Assembly: GCF_030269925.1 (NCBI RefSeq)
Contig: NC_085118.1
Location: forward strand, 17,357,001-17,421,000
Direction of reading: 5' to 3'
Source of the DNA: Bombyx mori
Taxonomy: Eukaryota; Arthropoda; Insecta; Lepidoptera; Bombycidae
DNA length: 64,000 bases
Below are positions 22,840-34,380 of the stretch, in pieces. How positions within the stretch are numbered: position 1 is the first letter of the stretch; every line of letters begins with the position of its first letter. The notes beneath the pieces were generated by a model. The model made no database searches and was not told where the DNA came from. It was given only the letters and a program-made list of their open reading frames with translations. Position numbers and translations under genes: made by a program.

Positions 22840-23062
22840 TTACTGGTGGCCTGAAGGCCTTTTCAGCTTTACCAGGACATGTGGGCGAGCACCTGCTCAG
22901 CCAAGAGAGGTGAGATTTGCTAGTAGCTGCCCGAAGGCCTCCGAAGCAAACTTAATTAGCTCAAGGGCAGCTGCTTCGTGAATGCATCTATTACCGGATC
23001 GGAATCGTGACCCGCTAAGAAGATCCGGCGAGAAACTCAGAGGGCTGATGTATGGGTTTGGT
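22840..23062 (-). mobile_element. LINE family B 3' end
   Basis: Landmarks on the + strand are 'ggcctgaaggccttttcagc', 'ggatcggaatcgtgacccg' and 'agaagatccggcgagaaact', which are the reverse complement of the family B 3' region. Confidence 0.75.
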
Positions 23063-23074
23063 AGTATGCTTACC

Positions 23075-23288
23075 TACAGATGACAGGACGTATTATAGGC
23101 CCACACGGGTACTTACAACCACTCCGCCTATTTGCAACACGAGGCCGCCATGTGTTGTGGCTACAGCACGAGGCAGTCCTCATAGAATACAACTGTGACT
23201 TCGCTATTATCTCGAGCTGGATGCTGACAGTCACGGTTATGGGCTCTGATAGCCACTTTACGCTAGGTCGGTAGGTAGTCAGATCGTT
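23075..23288 (+). mobile_element. Degenerate Bm1-type SINE
   Basis: 'caggacgtattataggcc', 'cacacgggtacttacaacca', 'ctccgcctatttgc' and 'atgggctctgatagccactt' follow the SINE body order with a replaced central part. It is old or recombined. Confidence 0.5.
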
Positions 23289-23734
23289 TACCGGTCCATG
23301 ATATAAATAAACGGCTTCGCCTTAATATAATTGCGGTACTCCGGTTGATTAGAGTCCATTACATATTTGCTCGGCTAACAAGTCGGCTAACATCGTACTC
23401 GGAAATGAGCTATAATTTCTGCGATAAAATTGACAAGTTGATCGTTAGTATTTTGAAGAATTTATTTTCATAAATATTTATTTGCACATGAGGTCAAATT
23501 TTCGAATGTATCGTAATAGTTATTGCTAGTTTATTTTTTAAAACTAGAGATTTGCTATTGCGTTATAATGGAGGTCGATTGGAAGCTAAAGTAAAAGATA
23601 GGCAGACAAAGTGACTTTTCAGCAGTGTACTAATGACGACAAGACACGTGGCGCCCGGTGCGTTGTCGTTACGAACGTGGGTACAATCATTAACATACGT
23701 GCGTTTTGTTCGCATGAATATAATAAAGCGAAAT

Positions 23735-23945
23735 GCAGTTTTTTTCCTACCTATGCTGATAGCCTTGAGAGGCTATTTCAGCTTCTCCTTGACGTGTAGG
23801 TAAGCTCACGGAGCTCAAACCGGGAGCATTGCTAACACTGGCCCTAGCAAGAGCAGTTCTTCGCAGAATCTACCACCGGATCGGAAAATGCGATCCACTG
23901 AGAATATTCGGTGAGAAACTCAGAGGTCTGTGTTTATGGGTTAAT
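23735..23945 (-). mobile_element. LINE family B 3' end
   Basis: It reads + as 'ttttttcctacctatgctga', 'tagccttgagaggctatttc', 'ggtaagctcacggagctcaa', 'ctagcaagagcagttcttcg' and 'ctaccaccggatcgg'. This is the reverse complement of the complete family B 3' terminus, starting at its poly(A) end. Confidence 0.9.
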
Positions 23946-24014
23946 TTATTCATGAAATGCGGAGTATTTGGCCATAACAATGTAGGCGATTGTGAACTAG
24001 GACCTAGTTATTTA

Positions 24015-24190
24015 TAGTCCTTACAGACAGGCAACCATGTGGCTCACCTGATGGTAAGTGGTCATCATCGCTCATGGACGCAGTTACACAATCTGCTGGG
24101 CCTCCTCGAGTCTCGTTTGGAGGAGGGCATGTTAAAGCGCTCAGGTAACATTGTGGAGTGTTCTCGTAATTCGAAAATGATCCCTAGAAA
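24015..24190 (-). mobile_element. LINE family A 3' end, diverged
   Basis: 'ggctcacctgatggtaagtg', 'ctcgagtctcgtttggagga' and 'catgttaaagcgctcaggt' correspond to the reverse complement of the family A 3' coding end and terminus. Confidence 0.75.
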
Positions 24191-24519
24191 CTCATTATGT
24201 CAGAGTGAAATATATTATATAGAAGAACATATTTCCATATGTAACATTAAAAATCGAACTCTGTGAAGATCGTGAACTCCGATAAGGTACTCAGATAGAC
24301 TACAATATTAACATATTTTATGTTCATCCGATTAATTATAATTTAAATATATGTATTTTAATTATTGAGTAGCCGTTAGAGAGAGTTGTGGAGAACCAAC
24401 GAAGTACTGGCGTAATATTATAGTGAATTGCGAGGTCACGCTACTAGATTAATTTATTACGCACACAGAGGCATCTTAGTGCTGTAACGTTTTGCTATCA
24501 TAAATTCATCTTATTTGAT

Positions 24520-24905
24520 TTTCTTATTGTTTTTGTTGGCAGACGAGAATACACCAATATGCTTAGTGAGAGTTTTTAATGTTTTCTATAGTGTAAAAGT
24601 TAACTCAAATTTGTATGGAGCTGGCACAGCACCCCTAGCTGCGAACGTAGGCAAACGTTCCAACTTCATACAAATTTTAGTTAACTTTTACGCTATCGAG
24701 AACGTTAAAAAACTCTCACTAAGCACACTGGTGGTAGGTAATCGCCGTCGCTCATGGATGTCGTGAGATGAAGACTCTCCGCACAACTTATTGGCAGAAA
24801 CAACGAAGGCAGCGCATACTATGGATGAACTGCATTCCAGCTAGAGTTGTAGTGGTAAAAAGGAGATGAAGGTTTCATCTTGAACAATTCCAGTAATTAC
24901 TTTCA
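24520..24905 (-). mobile_element. LINE family A 3' end interrupted by an inverted-repeat MITE
   Basis: The LINE begins 'tttgttggcagacgag', is broken at about 24557, and resumes after 24728 with 'ggtaatcgccgtcgctcatg'. It continues into the C-terminal coding part ('catactatggatgaactg', 'aggtttcatcttgaacaatt'), which matches 52130-52215. The interrupting element is annotated separately. Confidence 0.75.
24558..24728. mobile_element. Palindromic MITE, copy 1
   Basis: The left arm 'tgcttagtgagagtttttaa' and right arm 'ttaaaaaactctcactaagc' are inverted complements. The pairing continues inward through 'gtaaaagttaactcaaattt' and 'aaattttagttaacttttac'. The arms are about 75 bp around a short GC-richer centre containing 'agctgcgaacgtaggcaaac'. 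There is no coding capacity. Related copies are at 47511-47620 and 55035-55151. Confidence 0.8.
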
Positions 24906-25484
24906 ATTACTGTAATTACTCAAGTAATTCAATGTTATGTAGGTACGAAAGGAACCAAAGAGTTGTAGAGTGGTGACGCAGCGCGTTGGGCTCCCGCGGG
25001 TGGAGCAACAACCATTTCCAGGTCGCGGAAACCCTTGTGGGACAACAAGTCAAGCGGTGGACGTCTGCAAGTCTAACGATTGTCAAGAGAAGTTATTAAC
25101 AAAATAGTTTAAAAAATCCGCGTGTGTGTGTGCGTGTAAAGAACTGGTGCGAATAGTAAGAGTAGAAATGATAGGATAATCTTACGGTACAGTAATTGAG
25201 ACTTCGCGTGTCATGTCTCGTCGTGCCGGGTCGCGCGGGAATGTGCCACACAACCGGAACTCAAATGTGGGCAGCTGTGTCAATGAGACTTCACATCAGC
25301 ATATAAATAAATTTTTTATTTGCTAATTTAAATGCACTATCGACAATGTACTTCCATTGTCACGTGTGCTACACACGGCAAGTTAGTGGATGAAGATGTC
25401 TTCATTAGTAAAAATATTTCCAATCGTCCCACAAATGGAAGAGATCCATTGAAAATGCATAGAAGTTTCTTGCATTCTATTTTT
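24906..25484. other. Intergenic DNA
   Basis: Short direct repeats of 'gtaattac' lie near 24890-24930, and a GT-rich stretch is near 25120. No exon or RNA gene is recognised. Confidence 0.4.
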
Positions 25485-25717
25485 GTTGCTTACATGGTTG
25501 GACGATCTCATGACACACCTGGTGTTAAGGGGTTACTGGAGCCCATAGACATCTACGACGTATGCGCCACCCACCTCGAGATATAAGTTCTAAAGTCTCA
25601 AGTATAGTTACAATGGCTGCCCCACCCTTCAAACCGAAGCTCATTACTGCTTCACGGCAGAAATAGGCAGGGTGGTGGTACCTACCCGCGCGGACTCACA
25701 AGAGGTCCTACCACCAA
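25485..25717 (-). mobile_element. Bm1-type SINE, head-less
   Basis: Reverse complement of the body, from 'ttgttgcttacatggttgga' to 'gaggtcctaccacca'. It lies just downstream of the riboflavin-transporter gene's 3' end. Confidence 0.9.
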
Positions 25718-25936
25718 CAAAACATATTAGATTTTTTAATCGTTTGTGAGTGAAAGTGAATTTGCTTCTCCAATTACAGGTAAGAGGTTATTTATGTTTT
25801 TATCTACTTCCGCTTGTGTATGAGACACATTGATAGCGACGCCCGGGGAGTCGCCCGCCTGCCGCCTGCCGTGTGCTGCGAGACGCGATGTAAAAATAAA
25901 ACAATTTCAAGTTTAGTCATATAATTTAATATTGTC

Positions 25937-27663
25937 CTAAGTAGAGAGAGGGGCGCAGACATCGGGCTGCACGAAGAGCTTGGTAAAGTTGACGACGAAG
26001 TACATGACGGCGGAGCCCGAGGCCGAGCCCAGCTGCGTGACGGCGCCGCACACCCGCATGCCGCGCGCCCCCCCGCGCCGCACCCACCCGTACACCCACA
26101 TGCGCGCGTACGACACCACCCCCGACACCACCACCCACGAGAACACCTGCGCAGACCAACATATTATGTATATCCAGCAACAAACCGACACAGAATATTC
26201 AACAACAATCATCATATGTTTATTTTTTTATTTTTTTATTGCTTAGTTGGGTGGACGAGCTCACAGCCCACCTGGTGTTAAGTGGTTACTGGAGCCCATA
26301 GACATCTACAACGTAAATGCGCCACCCACCTTGAGACATAAGTTCTAGGGTCTCAAGTATAGTTACAACGGCTGCCCCATCCTTCAAACCGAAACGCATT
26401 ACTGCTTCACGGCAGAAATAAGCAGGGTGGTGGTACCTACTCGCGCAGACTCTCAAGAGATCCTACAACCAGTAAAAGTTAGTGTACCAGTTTCAATAGT
26501 ATTGTTTAACGCATACGTTACGGCAGAAATAAGCCAGAGTCGAGGTTTAGTACCACCTGTGTGTGGGTTCTCAACGAGCCGTATTACCAGTAGGTACATG
26601 TAACGGTACTTTTGTATTTATTACTCACGATCAAGACTTCGCCGATGACGTCGTACTGCAGCGGCGGCGCGGGGCTCATGAGCGCCGTGACCGTCATGTA
26701 GACGAAGGGGACGAGCGCGGCGAGCAGCATGCCGGCCAGCACGCGCGCGCCCACGGGCCGCAGCCACACGCCCGCCAGGCACGCCACCGGGTTGGCCATG
26801 GCGCCCAGCGTCACGGCCAGGTGGTAGGCCCGCGTGCCGTACGGCATGCACGAGTACGACTGGATCGACGGCATCAGCCCGTTGTTCACCGCGTTCAGCA
26901 ACACCATGAACACCAGCACCCCGACCCACTTCGGCGCGACGAGCGACTCCCGCTCCTCTACTATATTCTCGTCTTTCGTCTCAACTGTCTGTGTCACTTT
27001 TTCAGAGTCGAACACTCTATAATTGTTTATTATGAAAAAACTAATGAGACTCATGGCCGACATCGCTCCGAGTATTACGAGGAACACGGTCGTGCTGAAC
27101 AAGGGCGGCGGGTAGTGCGGTACGAGCTGCGTGCTGTCCTCGGAGGGCAAGCACTCGGGCTCTCCGCCGACGCCTTGGATGAGAGAAAGGATGCTTGGCA
27201 GGAATCCACTCAGACCTTCGCCCACTAAGTACGTCGCCAAATAAATATCCCGAAAATGTCTTAAATACGGATAGAACAACACTGAGCTGGTGCATCCGAC
27301 GAGAGCCGCGCCGAACACCAGCGCGAGGAAAGGCAGCGAGCGGTCCGCCCCCCCTATCACGGTAGTCATGTCGTAGACGAACGCGTTGATGATGAGCGAC
27401 AGCGTCCCGACTATCAGCAGCCCGTAGATGTAGGGCGAGTCTGAAGCGTGGGGCCGTAGCCGGCCCAGCAGACCGTACAGAATGGGCCCAATGTTGGCGA
27501 GCTGCACGGCCAGCACCAGCGAGGACGGCAGGGCCCAGCCCTCGGGCAGCCTCTCGACGAGCAGAGGTAGCTGCACGTAGAGACCGTTCACTCCGAGCCA
27601 GGTGCCGATGCCCCAACAGATGAGCAGCACATCGAGCGTCACGCGTCTTTGAGCGCCCCACAT
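25937..27663 (-). CDS. Riboflavin transporter, SLC52 (RFVT) family
   Basis: Two coding exons, 27663-26629 and 26146-25937, are joined in phase 0 across a GT/AG intron, giving 414 residues, close to animal RFVTs. Exon 1 begins MWGAQRRVTLDVLL, and the family hallmark follows as WLGVNGLYVQLPLLVERLPE and LANIGPILYGLLGR. Several hydrophobic membrane segments span the protein, with a hydrophilic, Glu-rich cytoplasmic loop in the middle (EKVTQTVETKDENIVEERES). Exon 2 closes the last helices and ends VCAPLST. RFVTs import riboflavin, the FMN/FAD precursor, across the plasma membrane, and insects need dietary riboflavin. ATG at 27663 has A at -3. The exon stays open back to a splice acceptor at 27725 without a stop, so an upstream start in an earlier exon is possible. 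Coding DNA is markedly GC-rich compared with the flanks. Confidence 0.94.
26223..26472 (-). mobile_element. Bm1-type SINE in the riboflavin transporter intron
   Basis: Reverse complement of the SINE body, from a T-rich run and 'attgcttagttgggtggacg' to 'gatcctacaacca'. It has the same orientation as the host gene and occupies most of the 482-bp intron. Confidence 0.93.
26515..26592 (-). mobile_element. Bm1-type SINE, short fragment
   Basis: 'acggcagaaataagccagag', 'tagtaccacctgtgtgtggg' and 'ttctcaacgagccgtatt' correspond to the 5' part of the SINE body, reverse complemented. It lies within 40 bp of the exon 1 donor. Confidence 0.65.
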
Positions 27664-27724
27664 CCTCACGTTGAAGCCTTCTTCTTTGACGAGACACGGG
27701 GATATTTCTTTATCTTCGTTTAAC

Positions 27725-28494
27725 CTGTAATCACAAGTCCGTTGAAGTCAGCTCGTACTGTTACTGTATCCGATAAGGAGTTGGTTCGAGTCGTGTCGCG
27801 GTGCGGTGCGGTGCGGCGGGTCGGGGGGGAGGCGACACTCGCGCGCGCTCTGCACACTTGTTCTAATTGGACACAGATGCATTGGATTGCTTTATATTCT
27901 AGGTTCGCACTCGCAACACAAAACGTCGTTCGTTACACGCGGTCATGTCGTATCTAATCTATGATAATAAATTCAACTCTGTTTCTATCGTGTGACAAGT
28001 GTGAAGCAAAAAAAGTGAAGGGGAATGTAACTCAACTCAAGTCAATATGATCTAGTGAGAAATTGAATGTTTAGTTTATAATTTAAATTATATGTAGTAC
28101 CCAGACACAAATGAAACGTTGTTATATTGTTCTATTCGTCTTGATTGTCACGACTTTTTTGTTATTCTTGATATAAAAGAATTTTTCATTTATATAAATT
28201 TTGTTCTCTCATTCATTACGCATTACGCAGTCATTAAATGAGACCTCCGTTGTGACAACAGGATAGCCGCTCTTCCACTGGACGGGTCTCCGCGCGTTCC
28301 GCCTTAACATAATCTATCCGCGGACTGTTCCAACAAAACTGGATATTCACAGAGTATTGACAGCTGCCGTATATTTTAGCATCACTAGCAGGTTACGAAA
28401 CGAATATATAACATGTACATATGTATATATACGTAACATATGTTTTATTTTAAGGTTAAATTTTGATGTACTGGTTTTTAACGACGTTATTTTG
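27725..28494. other. Upstream region of the riboflavin transporter
   Basis: It contains the splice acceptor ending at 27725 and a GC-rich block at 27780-27850 with 'gcggtgcggtgcggtgcgg'-like repeats, compatible with a 5' UTR or promoter for the minus-strand gene. AT-rich DNA follows from 27950. Confidence 0.45.
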
Positions 28495-28610
28495 ATTGTC
28501 TTGGTAGGCAGAACAACACTCCATCCACCTGCCTGATGGAGCATGGTCACTGCTGTCCTTAGACATCGGCAATGACAGTGGCAACGCCGCGCCGCCACCT
28601 GCCATAAAAT
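28495..28610 (-). mobile_element. LINE family A 3' end, degenerate
   Basis: 'gtcttggtaggcagaac', 'cacctgcctgatggagcatg' and 'gccgcgccgccacctgcc' correspond to the reverse complement of the family A terminus with many changes. Confidence 0.65.
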
Positions 28611-28899
28611 ACCACACGACTCTGAAATGAACTCCACTCCATGTTTCACGAGCGCAGTGAGATCCACTTCTTGGGGCGTGGGTTGAAAGTGGCGTTTAAA
28701 ATAAATGAACAGATGTTTCGCAAATAGCTGTTTTATACAATGTACATACATATGTACGTATTTAAATGTGAATAAAATCATTATGGTAAAATATGTATGT
28801 ACAAAACTTTACAGTGCCTATACATACATACATACTTGTATGAAACTGCAGATGCATAGTTAAATAGTTTAAGTTATTTTCAATGTTAAAATATGTTTG

Positions 28900-29010
28900 T
28901 GATGTGGCTGTACTTTTTTTAAATAAATAAATAAACGAGCTCTAAGGCCCTGAACACCGGAGCCTATGTGCACGAGAATGGCGCCACCTACCTTGACACA
29001 TGGGGCATAT
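28900..29010 (-). mobile_element. Degenerate Bm1-type SINE fragment
   Basis: A T-run with 'aaataaataaataaacgagc' is followed by 'gccacctaccttgacacatg', which matches the order of a minus-strand SINE 3' half. The flanking DNA from 28340 to 29500 is otherwise AT-rich and featureless. Confidence 0.45.
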
Positions 29011-29569
29011 GTATATGCGTTTAATATTAAAAACATGCACTTTATATTTAACACGAAAACACGGCCGTAGCGCAATATTTTCACAGACAACATAAATTTT
29101 CAATTGCATTCTCGTTCACATAAATGATGAATTTAAATAGTTATCTACATTACTAGAATAAAATTATTTATTACCTTCATTCATTATCATTACGTACAAC
29201 TTCAAAACTGACACAATAGAAATGTTTTTAGTACCTAATGGAGGATTGTCGCTGGTCTTAAGTCATTACATGCCAACCGTAATTGAAATGATTCTAATAT
29301 AACTTTACATTATAACAATAATAAAGCATTTTTACGTTATTCAGCAGTTCAGTTCATGTACAGTTCTTGTTTAGGTACGTATAACGTAGAGCGGGTAATA
29401 AGCGAGATTTCCGAAATCTATATTATAATACTTATCTGTGATCGATTGTGTCAATAAATTAATAAAATGTCGGTTCATGTTGAGGATTTGTGTTCCGAAA
29501 GTATACGGAGCAACAACGAGGATACATTATTATCGTGATTTTTATTACAGTTACTATTCACAGGTGGCG

Positions 29570-30690
29570 CAGTGGCATCATGAGTGGTGGTCGTCATCAC
29601 ATCGCAGGTTCAGGTTCTCTACACGGGGACAGGGTCTCATGTGACGCACCCCGGTCGCCGGCAATCCAGCTAGCACTCTTCGCCAATGATACGGCTATCT
29701 ACTACTTGAGTAGGAAGACGTCGATCATCCATAATAAGCTTCACATCGCGGCCAGGGAAGTTGTTCCGGAAGTGGCACATTAACCTCCACAAAAAGCACA
29801 GCCGTGCTATTCAAAAGGGGTCGCAACCGAGACCACTTCAAGTATCAGGTCAAGTACTCCGCGGGGGTCACTTTCGACAGAGGGATGACATTCCGTCTTC
29901 ACGCTTTCCGCATACACACAACTCTCTCCAGGTCATCCAATCCCGCTTTTGCTGAACAGCCCTCGGAGCACCGTCGTATTTTTTTTATTACTTAAGTGGG
30001 TGGACGATCTCACGGCCCACCTGTTTTTAAGCGGTTACCGGACCCCATAGACATCTACAACGTAAATACCGCCATATACCTTGAAAACATAAGTTCTAAG
30101 GTCTCAGTATAGTCACAACGGCTTACCCACCCTTCAAACCGAAACGCATTACTGCTTCACGGCAGAAATAGGCAGGGGATGGTACCTACCCGTGCGAACT
30201 CACCAGAGATCCTAACACCAGTATGCGAGGAGTTTAGGTCTTCACGACGACCACCAATTAGAATCGATACGTATTAAGTGAAAAAAGTGTCAGAACGCTT
30301 CTTCGAACAAGCGGCGCGACACGAAAACGCTCTTCTCCCTCCCACTACATAGCCGACCCAGGTGACGAGGTAACGCACGGCCACTGTCATCCTAAGCACG
30401 TCCTCCTTCACTCGATCCCTCTCGGTGATTTTCGGTTCTCTAAGCATCGATCACCATTCTCGTCGAATTCTTCAATAACACGAACAGTTCGACGTGCAAC
30501 TTAACCCAGAGACACAATCTGTTCAAGTGTGTCGAGATTCCAATCCGGCGGTAGATTTAGCGAAACGCTTCTCTTGTAAGGGCTAGTGATAGCAAATCCT
30601 CTCTGTTTGAGCCCCGTGAACTCACCTACCAATTCGCGCAGTTGGAATAGCACCTTAGCCTAAGCTCTTTAAGTAAAGGGAAAAACACAT
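29570..30690 (+). mobile_element. LINE family B relic: RT catalytic region to 3' end, split by a SINE
   Basis: Up to 29745 the frame reads RSPAIQLALFANDTAIYY, the reverse-transcriptase motif C region, with the catalytic FADD changed to FAND. The thumb/C-terminal part follows (STRFR-like and HTTLSRSSNPAF), then the SINE at 29981-30222. LINE sequence resumes with 'gtcttcacgacgaccacc', which matches 5210 of the copy at 5030. The family B 3' region follows ('gacacaatctgttcaagtg', 'ccaatccggcggtagattta', 'gccccgtgaactcaccta'). Frame shifts and the active-site change make it non-functional. Confidence 0.8.
29981..30222 (-). mobile_element. Bm1-type SINE inserted in LINE family B
   Basis: Reverse complement of the SINE body, from the T-run with 'attacttaagtgggtggacg' to 'atcctaacaccag'. 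A short GTAT at both edges may be the duplicated target. The LINE reads continuously once it is removed. Confidence 0.9.
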
Positions 30691-32929
30691 ACTTAGTTAT
30701 ACCATCCTGCTACGAAGTAATCATTCGATCAGCTTCAAAGGTAGATACATTCTTTAATTCTATTAATACTTCGACTAGTGTCTCAAAGTGGCTGGTCTTG
30801 TTAATATAAAGTGAGCCCTACGCGGCCGCGGGTGGATGGTGAGAGTGCTCATAACTTGCCCTCCTGGCACAGCCGTCGAAGATAGCAAATATCACATTAG
30901 TTTCACAAAACTATTGATATTGAAAAAATATTGAAATATACAACACTTAATTCAATCAAGCTTAGCAATCCTCAACTTCCGACACGCGCTCAGACCCGCT
31001 TCGTGGCAGGGGACAAGAGAATCCTACACCAAATATTGGAAACAGTGTAGTGTAGTAATAAAATCAATAAATCACTCACATTTTGACGACAAACCGGTAA
31101 TGGTGAATATAATAAAATAACCTTTGCCGGGTGAGCGCTCGACTCTGTTTGCTTCGCGGCGGCGGTGGTCGCGCTCAGACAGTAAAAATGTAAGACTAAA
31201 TAAGATACATTACGCTCCACATTCTCTCGCTGGATGTTGACGCACCCATTCTTATTTATTTTAGATTTAACTTGGGTTACATATGTTGAAATATGAAATC
31301 CTACGACACGATTTACCGCGGGGACAATGTTGTCGTCAAATACTATAAGTAGGTAGTAGCTTTAATTTTTTTTGTTTTAATTAAAATGTAATAAAATGTG
31401 TGCGTCTATCAGAATACTAATAGGTAATACAGTTGCACTACAACCGCAAATCTATTTCAACAGACTAAAATAATCCAACAAGCTCTCAAATTTATATGCA
31501 AAATCGCAACGAGTTGTTGTCGAGAAAAAAAATAACTGATATTTTTTCTCGTTTTATCGCACAAGTTGAAACGAGACAGGAAGTGAATTTAAATAATTAT
31601 TTACATATCACCTTTATGTAATAGAGACAAAAATTTGAAAATTATTAGGACTAGTTTTTATTTGATTCGATAAATGCGGGTCATTTTTCTGGGCTCTATG
31701 TATAATTTAGTAATATTTGACTTTTTATGTCCGATTACATTCTGTCGAATTTCTGTGAATGCAACTATTATAGCTCTCAACATTCATTTCACGCACGATT
31801 GTTCACGAAGAACTTCTCCTTAACGCTATCTAGATATGCTATCATGATTACAGAAATAAACAATAGCCCGATGGCTTCAACCAAAATTACAATAATATAC
31901 GATTTGGAACAAAATATTTTCACCCTTAATATCACGAAAATGTTGACTGGTAGAGAATTTCTAAGGCATTATAAGGCCGCCAACGTAATTTTTACATGAA
32001 ATGTTATAAATAAATAAAAATGATCCAATCGAGTACCAAGATTTTCAAAAGCAATTGTTTAAATTCAACAAACGCTAAGCGGTAAACGTACTGTTTAATT
32101 ACAGATACAGACACAAACGACAACATAGTTAAAATTACCAGTTGCCGTTATGTTTTGCGTAGCACTCTTTGCTTGTGAATGAGCGCACTGATCTCTGTGG
32201 AAGCTCCACGCTGGTGACGAAGCGTTCCGGCGACTCCAGGGGTAATTTAGACGCTGGGAAAACGACCTCGTGTCTCGGTGTGGCTGGGCTGGGCTGGCTG
32301 GCATTCAGTTACCGCACTTTACATTGGCTCACTTATATTAAAACCTTACAGAATAATATGCACACTTATATTAGATCAATATGCATGCAAATAAAATTGG
32401 TGAAGTGCACTCCTACCTGTGGGTGGGAAGTGGCGCAGCCAACCACGAGTGTTGACGGACTCTGGGCTGGCCATGTCCGCACACCACCGCGTGCTGCCGC
32501 CTTTAGCTGACGACAACATACAATGTTAGCCACAATTATATACTTATTTACGCGATAATTCGAAGCCAGGCTGAATGTGATTAACTAAGCGTTGTTGCTG
32601 AGCGCAAGTGGCAGCGGATTTAGTCGATAGCGACCAGCGAATAGGAGAAACCAGTATACGTGCTAATAGTAGGTCTATACCTATGACCATTTCACTAGCC
32701 ATTTCAGACGCAATGTATTGATGACTATAAATTCTATAGTCACATGAATATTATTCTAAAATATGGAATTCTATTATTAAATTCAGTCGTTTCTTTATTG
32801 ATTAGGTAATGTTGTATTTTTACTACATTTTTATCTTTGCCATCAAATAAAGATAATAATATGATAAAAATAACCGAAAACAAGTCAACAACCACGAGTT
32901 AAAGGCGGCGGAACTCTACCGCTGAGTCA
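30691..32929. other. Intergenic DNA without recognised genes
   Basis: No exon with a recognisable domain is seen on either strand. Some GC-richer patches (31125-31175, and 32190-32310 with tandem 'gctgg' units) may be decayed repeats. The rest is AT-rich. The plus-strand frame at 31727-31999 is not supported by any family or splice signal. Confidence 0.45.
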
Positions 32930-33345
32930 GCCGCAGCTCTCAACGTCAGCGTCAGAACAATATTGGTCCATTTGCGTCAAGTTGGCGAGGTAACAAATCT
33001 CATAAGTGTGAGCTGCACGAACTGAAGGATCGCCAGCGCGACGCACACGTCATGGTGTGCCGTGCGTTGCCTAACAGACACAGAAACGAAGGGGCTTTGA
33101 ACCGTATTGTCACTTGCGATGAAAAGTTGACTCTTTGTGATAATCGTAAGCAGTCATCACTTTAATGAGACACTGGTTCAACACTTAGGCAAAGCACCAA
33201 ACGAAAATTTATTGGGCAGGGAAAAGAAATCAACCCGTGAGGCAGTGCACAATGCCTTTCAAGAGTTTGTTGGCTAAAATTACATCTGCGCTGGCAGAGA
33301 TGTATTGATACCATGGGTGCACATTTTGAAAGGCAAAAACAATTT
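32930..33345 (+). pseudogene. Mariner-type transposase relic
   Basis: Broken frames carry mariner landmarks: 'attgtcacttgcgatgaaaa' (the TCDEK motif that holds the first catalytic Asp), followed by a CDNRK-like string, and later 'gcacaatgcctttcaagagt' encoding HNAFQEF of the transposase C-terminus. The segment between them, with the second and third catalytic Asp residues, is deleted. It is only distantly similar to the mariner at 44642. Mariner transposases cut and paste at TA sites, and this relic cannot. Confidence 0.7.
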
Positions 33346-33952
33346 ATAAAAAATGACTGACTTCAAAAACCTAATATATTGTGGTGGTTAAGATAGGAAA
33401 TTGCGAGAAAGAGAAGCGGTAATAACGTCAACTGCTACATTCGTTGAGGAAGAATCTAGAAAAAAAACTTATTTATAAGTAGACATGTTAGATTAGCTTA
33501 GACCACATTATTCATACCTGCTTATTATTGTAATATTTCAGAACGTTATATTTTAAATATGAATTTAAATCGCGTGTTTGATATTTCGAATAATTATAAT
33601 ATATTTGTAAATGAATATACCTGTTATCGGCAATCACTTTAGTCTGGTTTCTATGGATCGCCTACCCAGACGTTATACCTATCCATATATAATTTTGCAA
33701 ATCGATAACTAGGCAATCTAATAGCGGACGTTTAGCTGAGAACGATTGAGTTAGTAAATCCTTTCTCTTACGACCAGTCCAAGCAGCAGCAAGACCATAT
33801 GCAAATCGACGTGCTCCACTGCCAGTAATAAGACATATATAAATGCTAGTTGCTGTTATTCCTTCATCATGGATGCCGATTGTGAACAGGTGTTAGAAAA
33901 AATCTTACCTGTTTATGGGATTTGAACTCGGGAATAGTCGCATCGCTTTTAT
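33346..33952. other. Intergenic DNA
   Basis: AT-rich DNA. The last 100 bp before the SINE ('ctgttattccttcatcatgg' to 'tttatgggatttgaactcg') look like the remains of a further SINE head in minus orientation. Confidence 0.4.
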
Positions 33953-34380
33953 TATTTTTTCATTGCTTAGGTGGGTGGACGAGCTCACAGCCCACCTGGT
34001 GTTAAGTGGTTACCGTAGTCCATAGACATCTACAACGTAAATGCGCCACTCACCTTGAGATATGATCTAAGGTCTCAGTATAGTTACAACGACTGCCCCG
34101 CCCTTCAAACCGAAACGCATTACTGCTTCACGGCAGAAATAGGCGTGGTGGTGGTACTTACCCGTTCGGACTCACAAGAGCACCAGTAATTACACAAATT
34201 ATAATTTTGCGGGTTTTGATTTTTATTACACGATGTTATTCCTTCACCGTTTAAGCCAATCGTGAACATTTGTTGAGTACGTATTTCATTAGAAAAATTT
34301 GTACCTGCCTGGGATTCGAACACAGGTGCATCGCTCACACGAATGCACCGGACGTCTTATCCTTTAGGCCATGACGACTT
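33953..34380 (-). mobile_element. Near full-length Bm1-type SINE
   Basis: Reverse complement of the whole element. It has the tail (T-rich, 'cattgcttaggtgggtggac'), body, linker ('ttacacgatgttattccttc') and tRNA-like head ending 'ttaggccatgacgacttc'. Small deletions are seen in the body and head. Confidence 0.92.

Noticed and set aside
26563..27228. 221-codon open frame on the + strand
   Set aside because: It is the antisense shadow of the GC-rich riboflavin transporter exon; the composition (Arg, His, Gln-rich) is a by-product and the minus-strand frame has clear SLC52 motifs.
27041..27697. 218-codon minus-strand frame with Arg-rich protein
   Set aside because: Out-of-frame reading of the same SLC52 exon; no domain.
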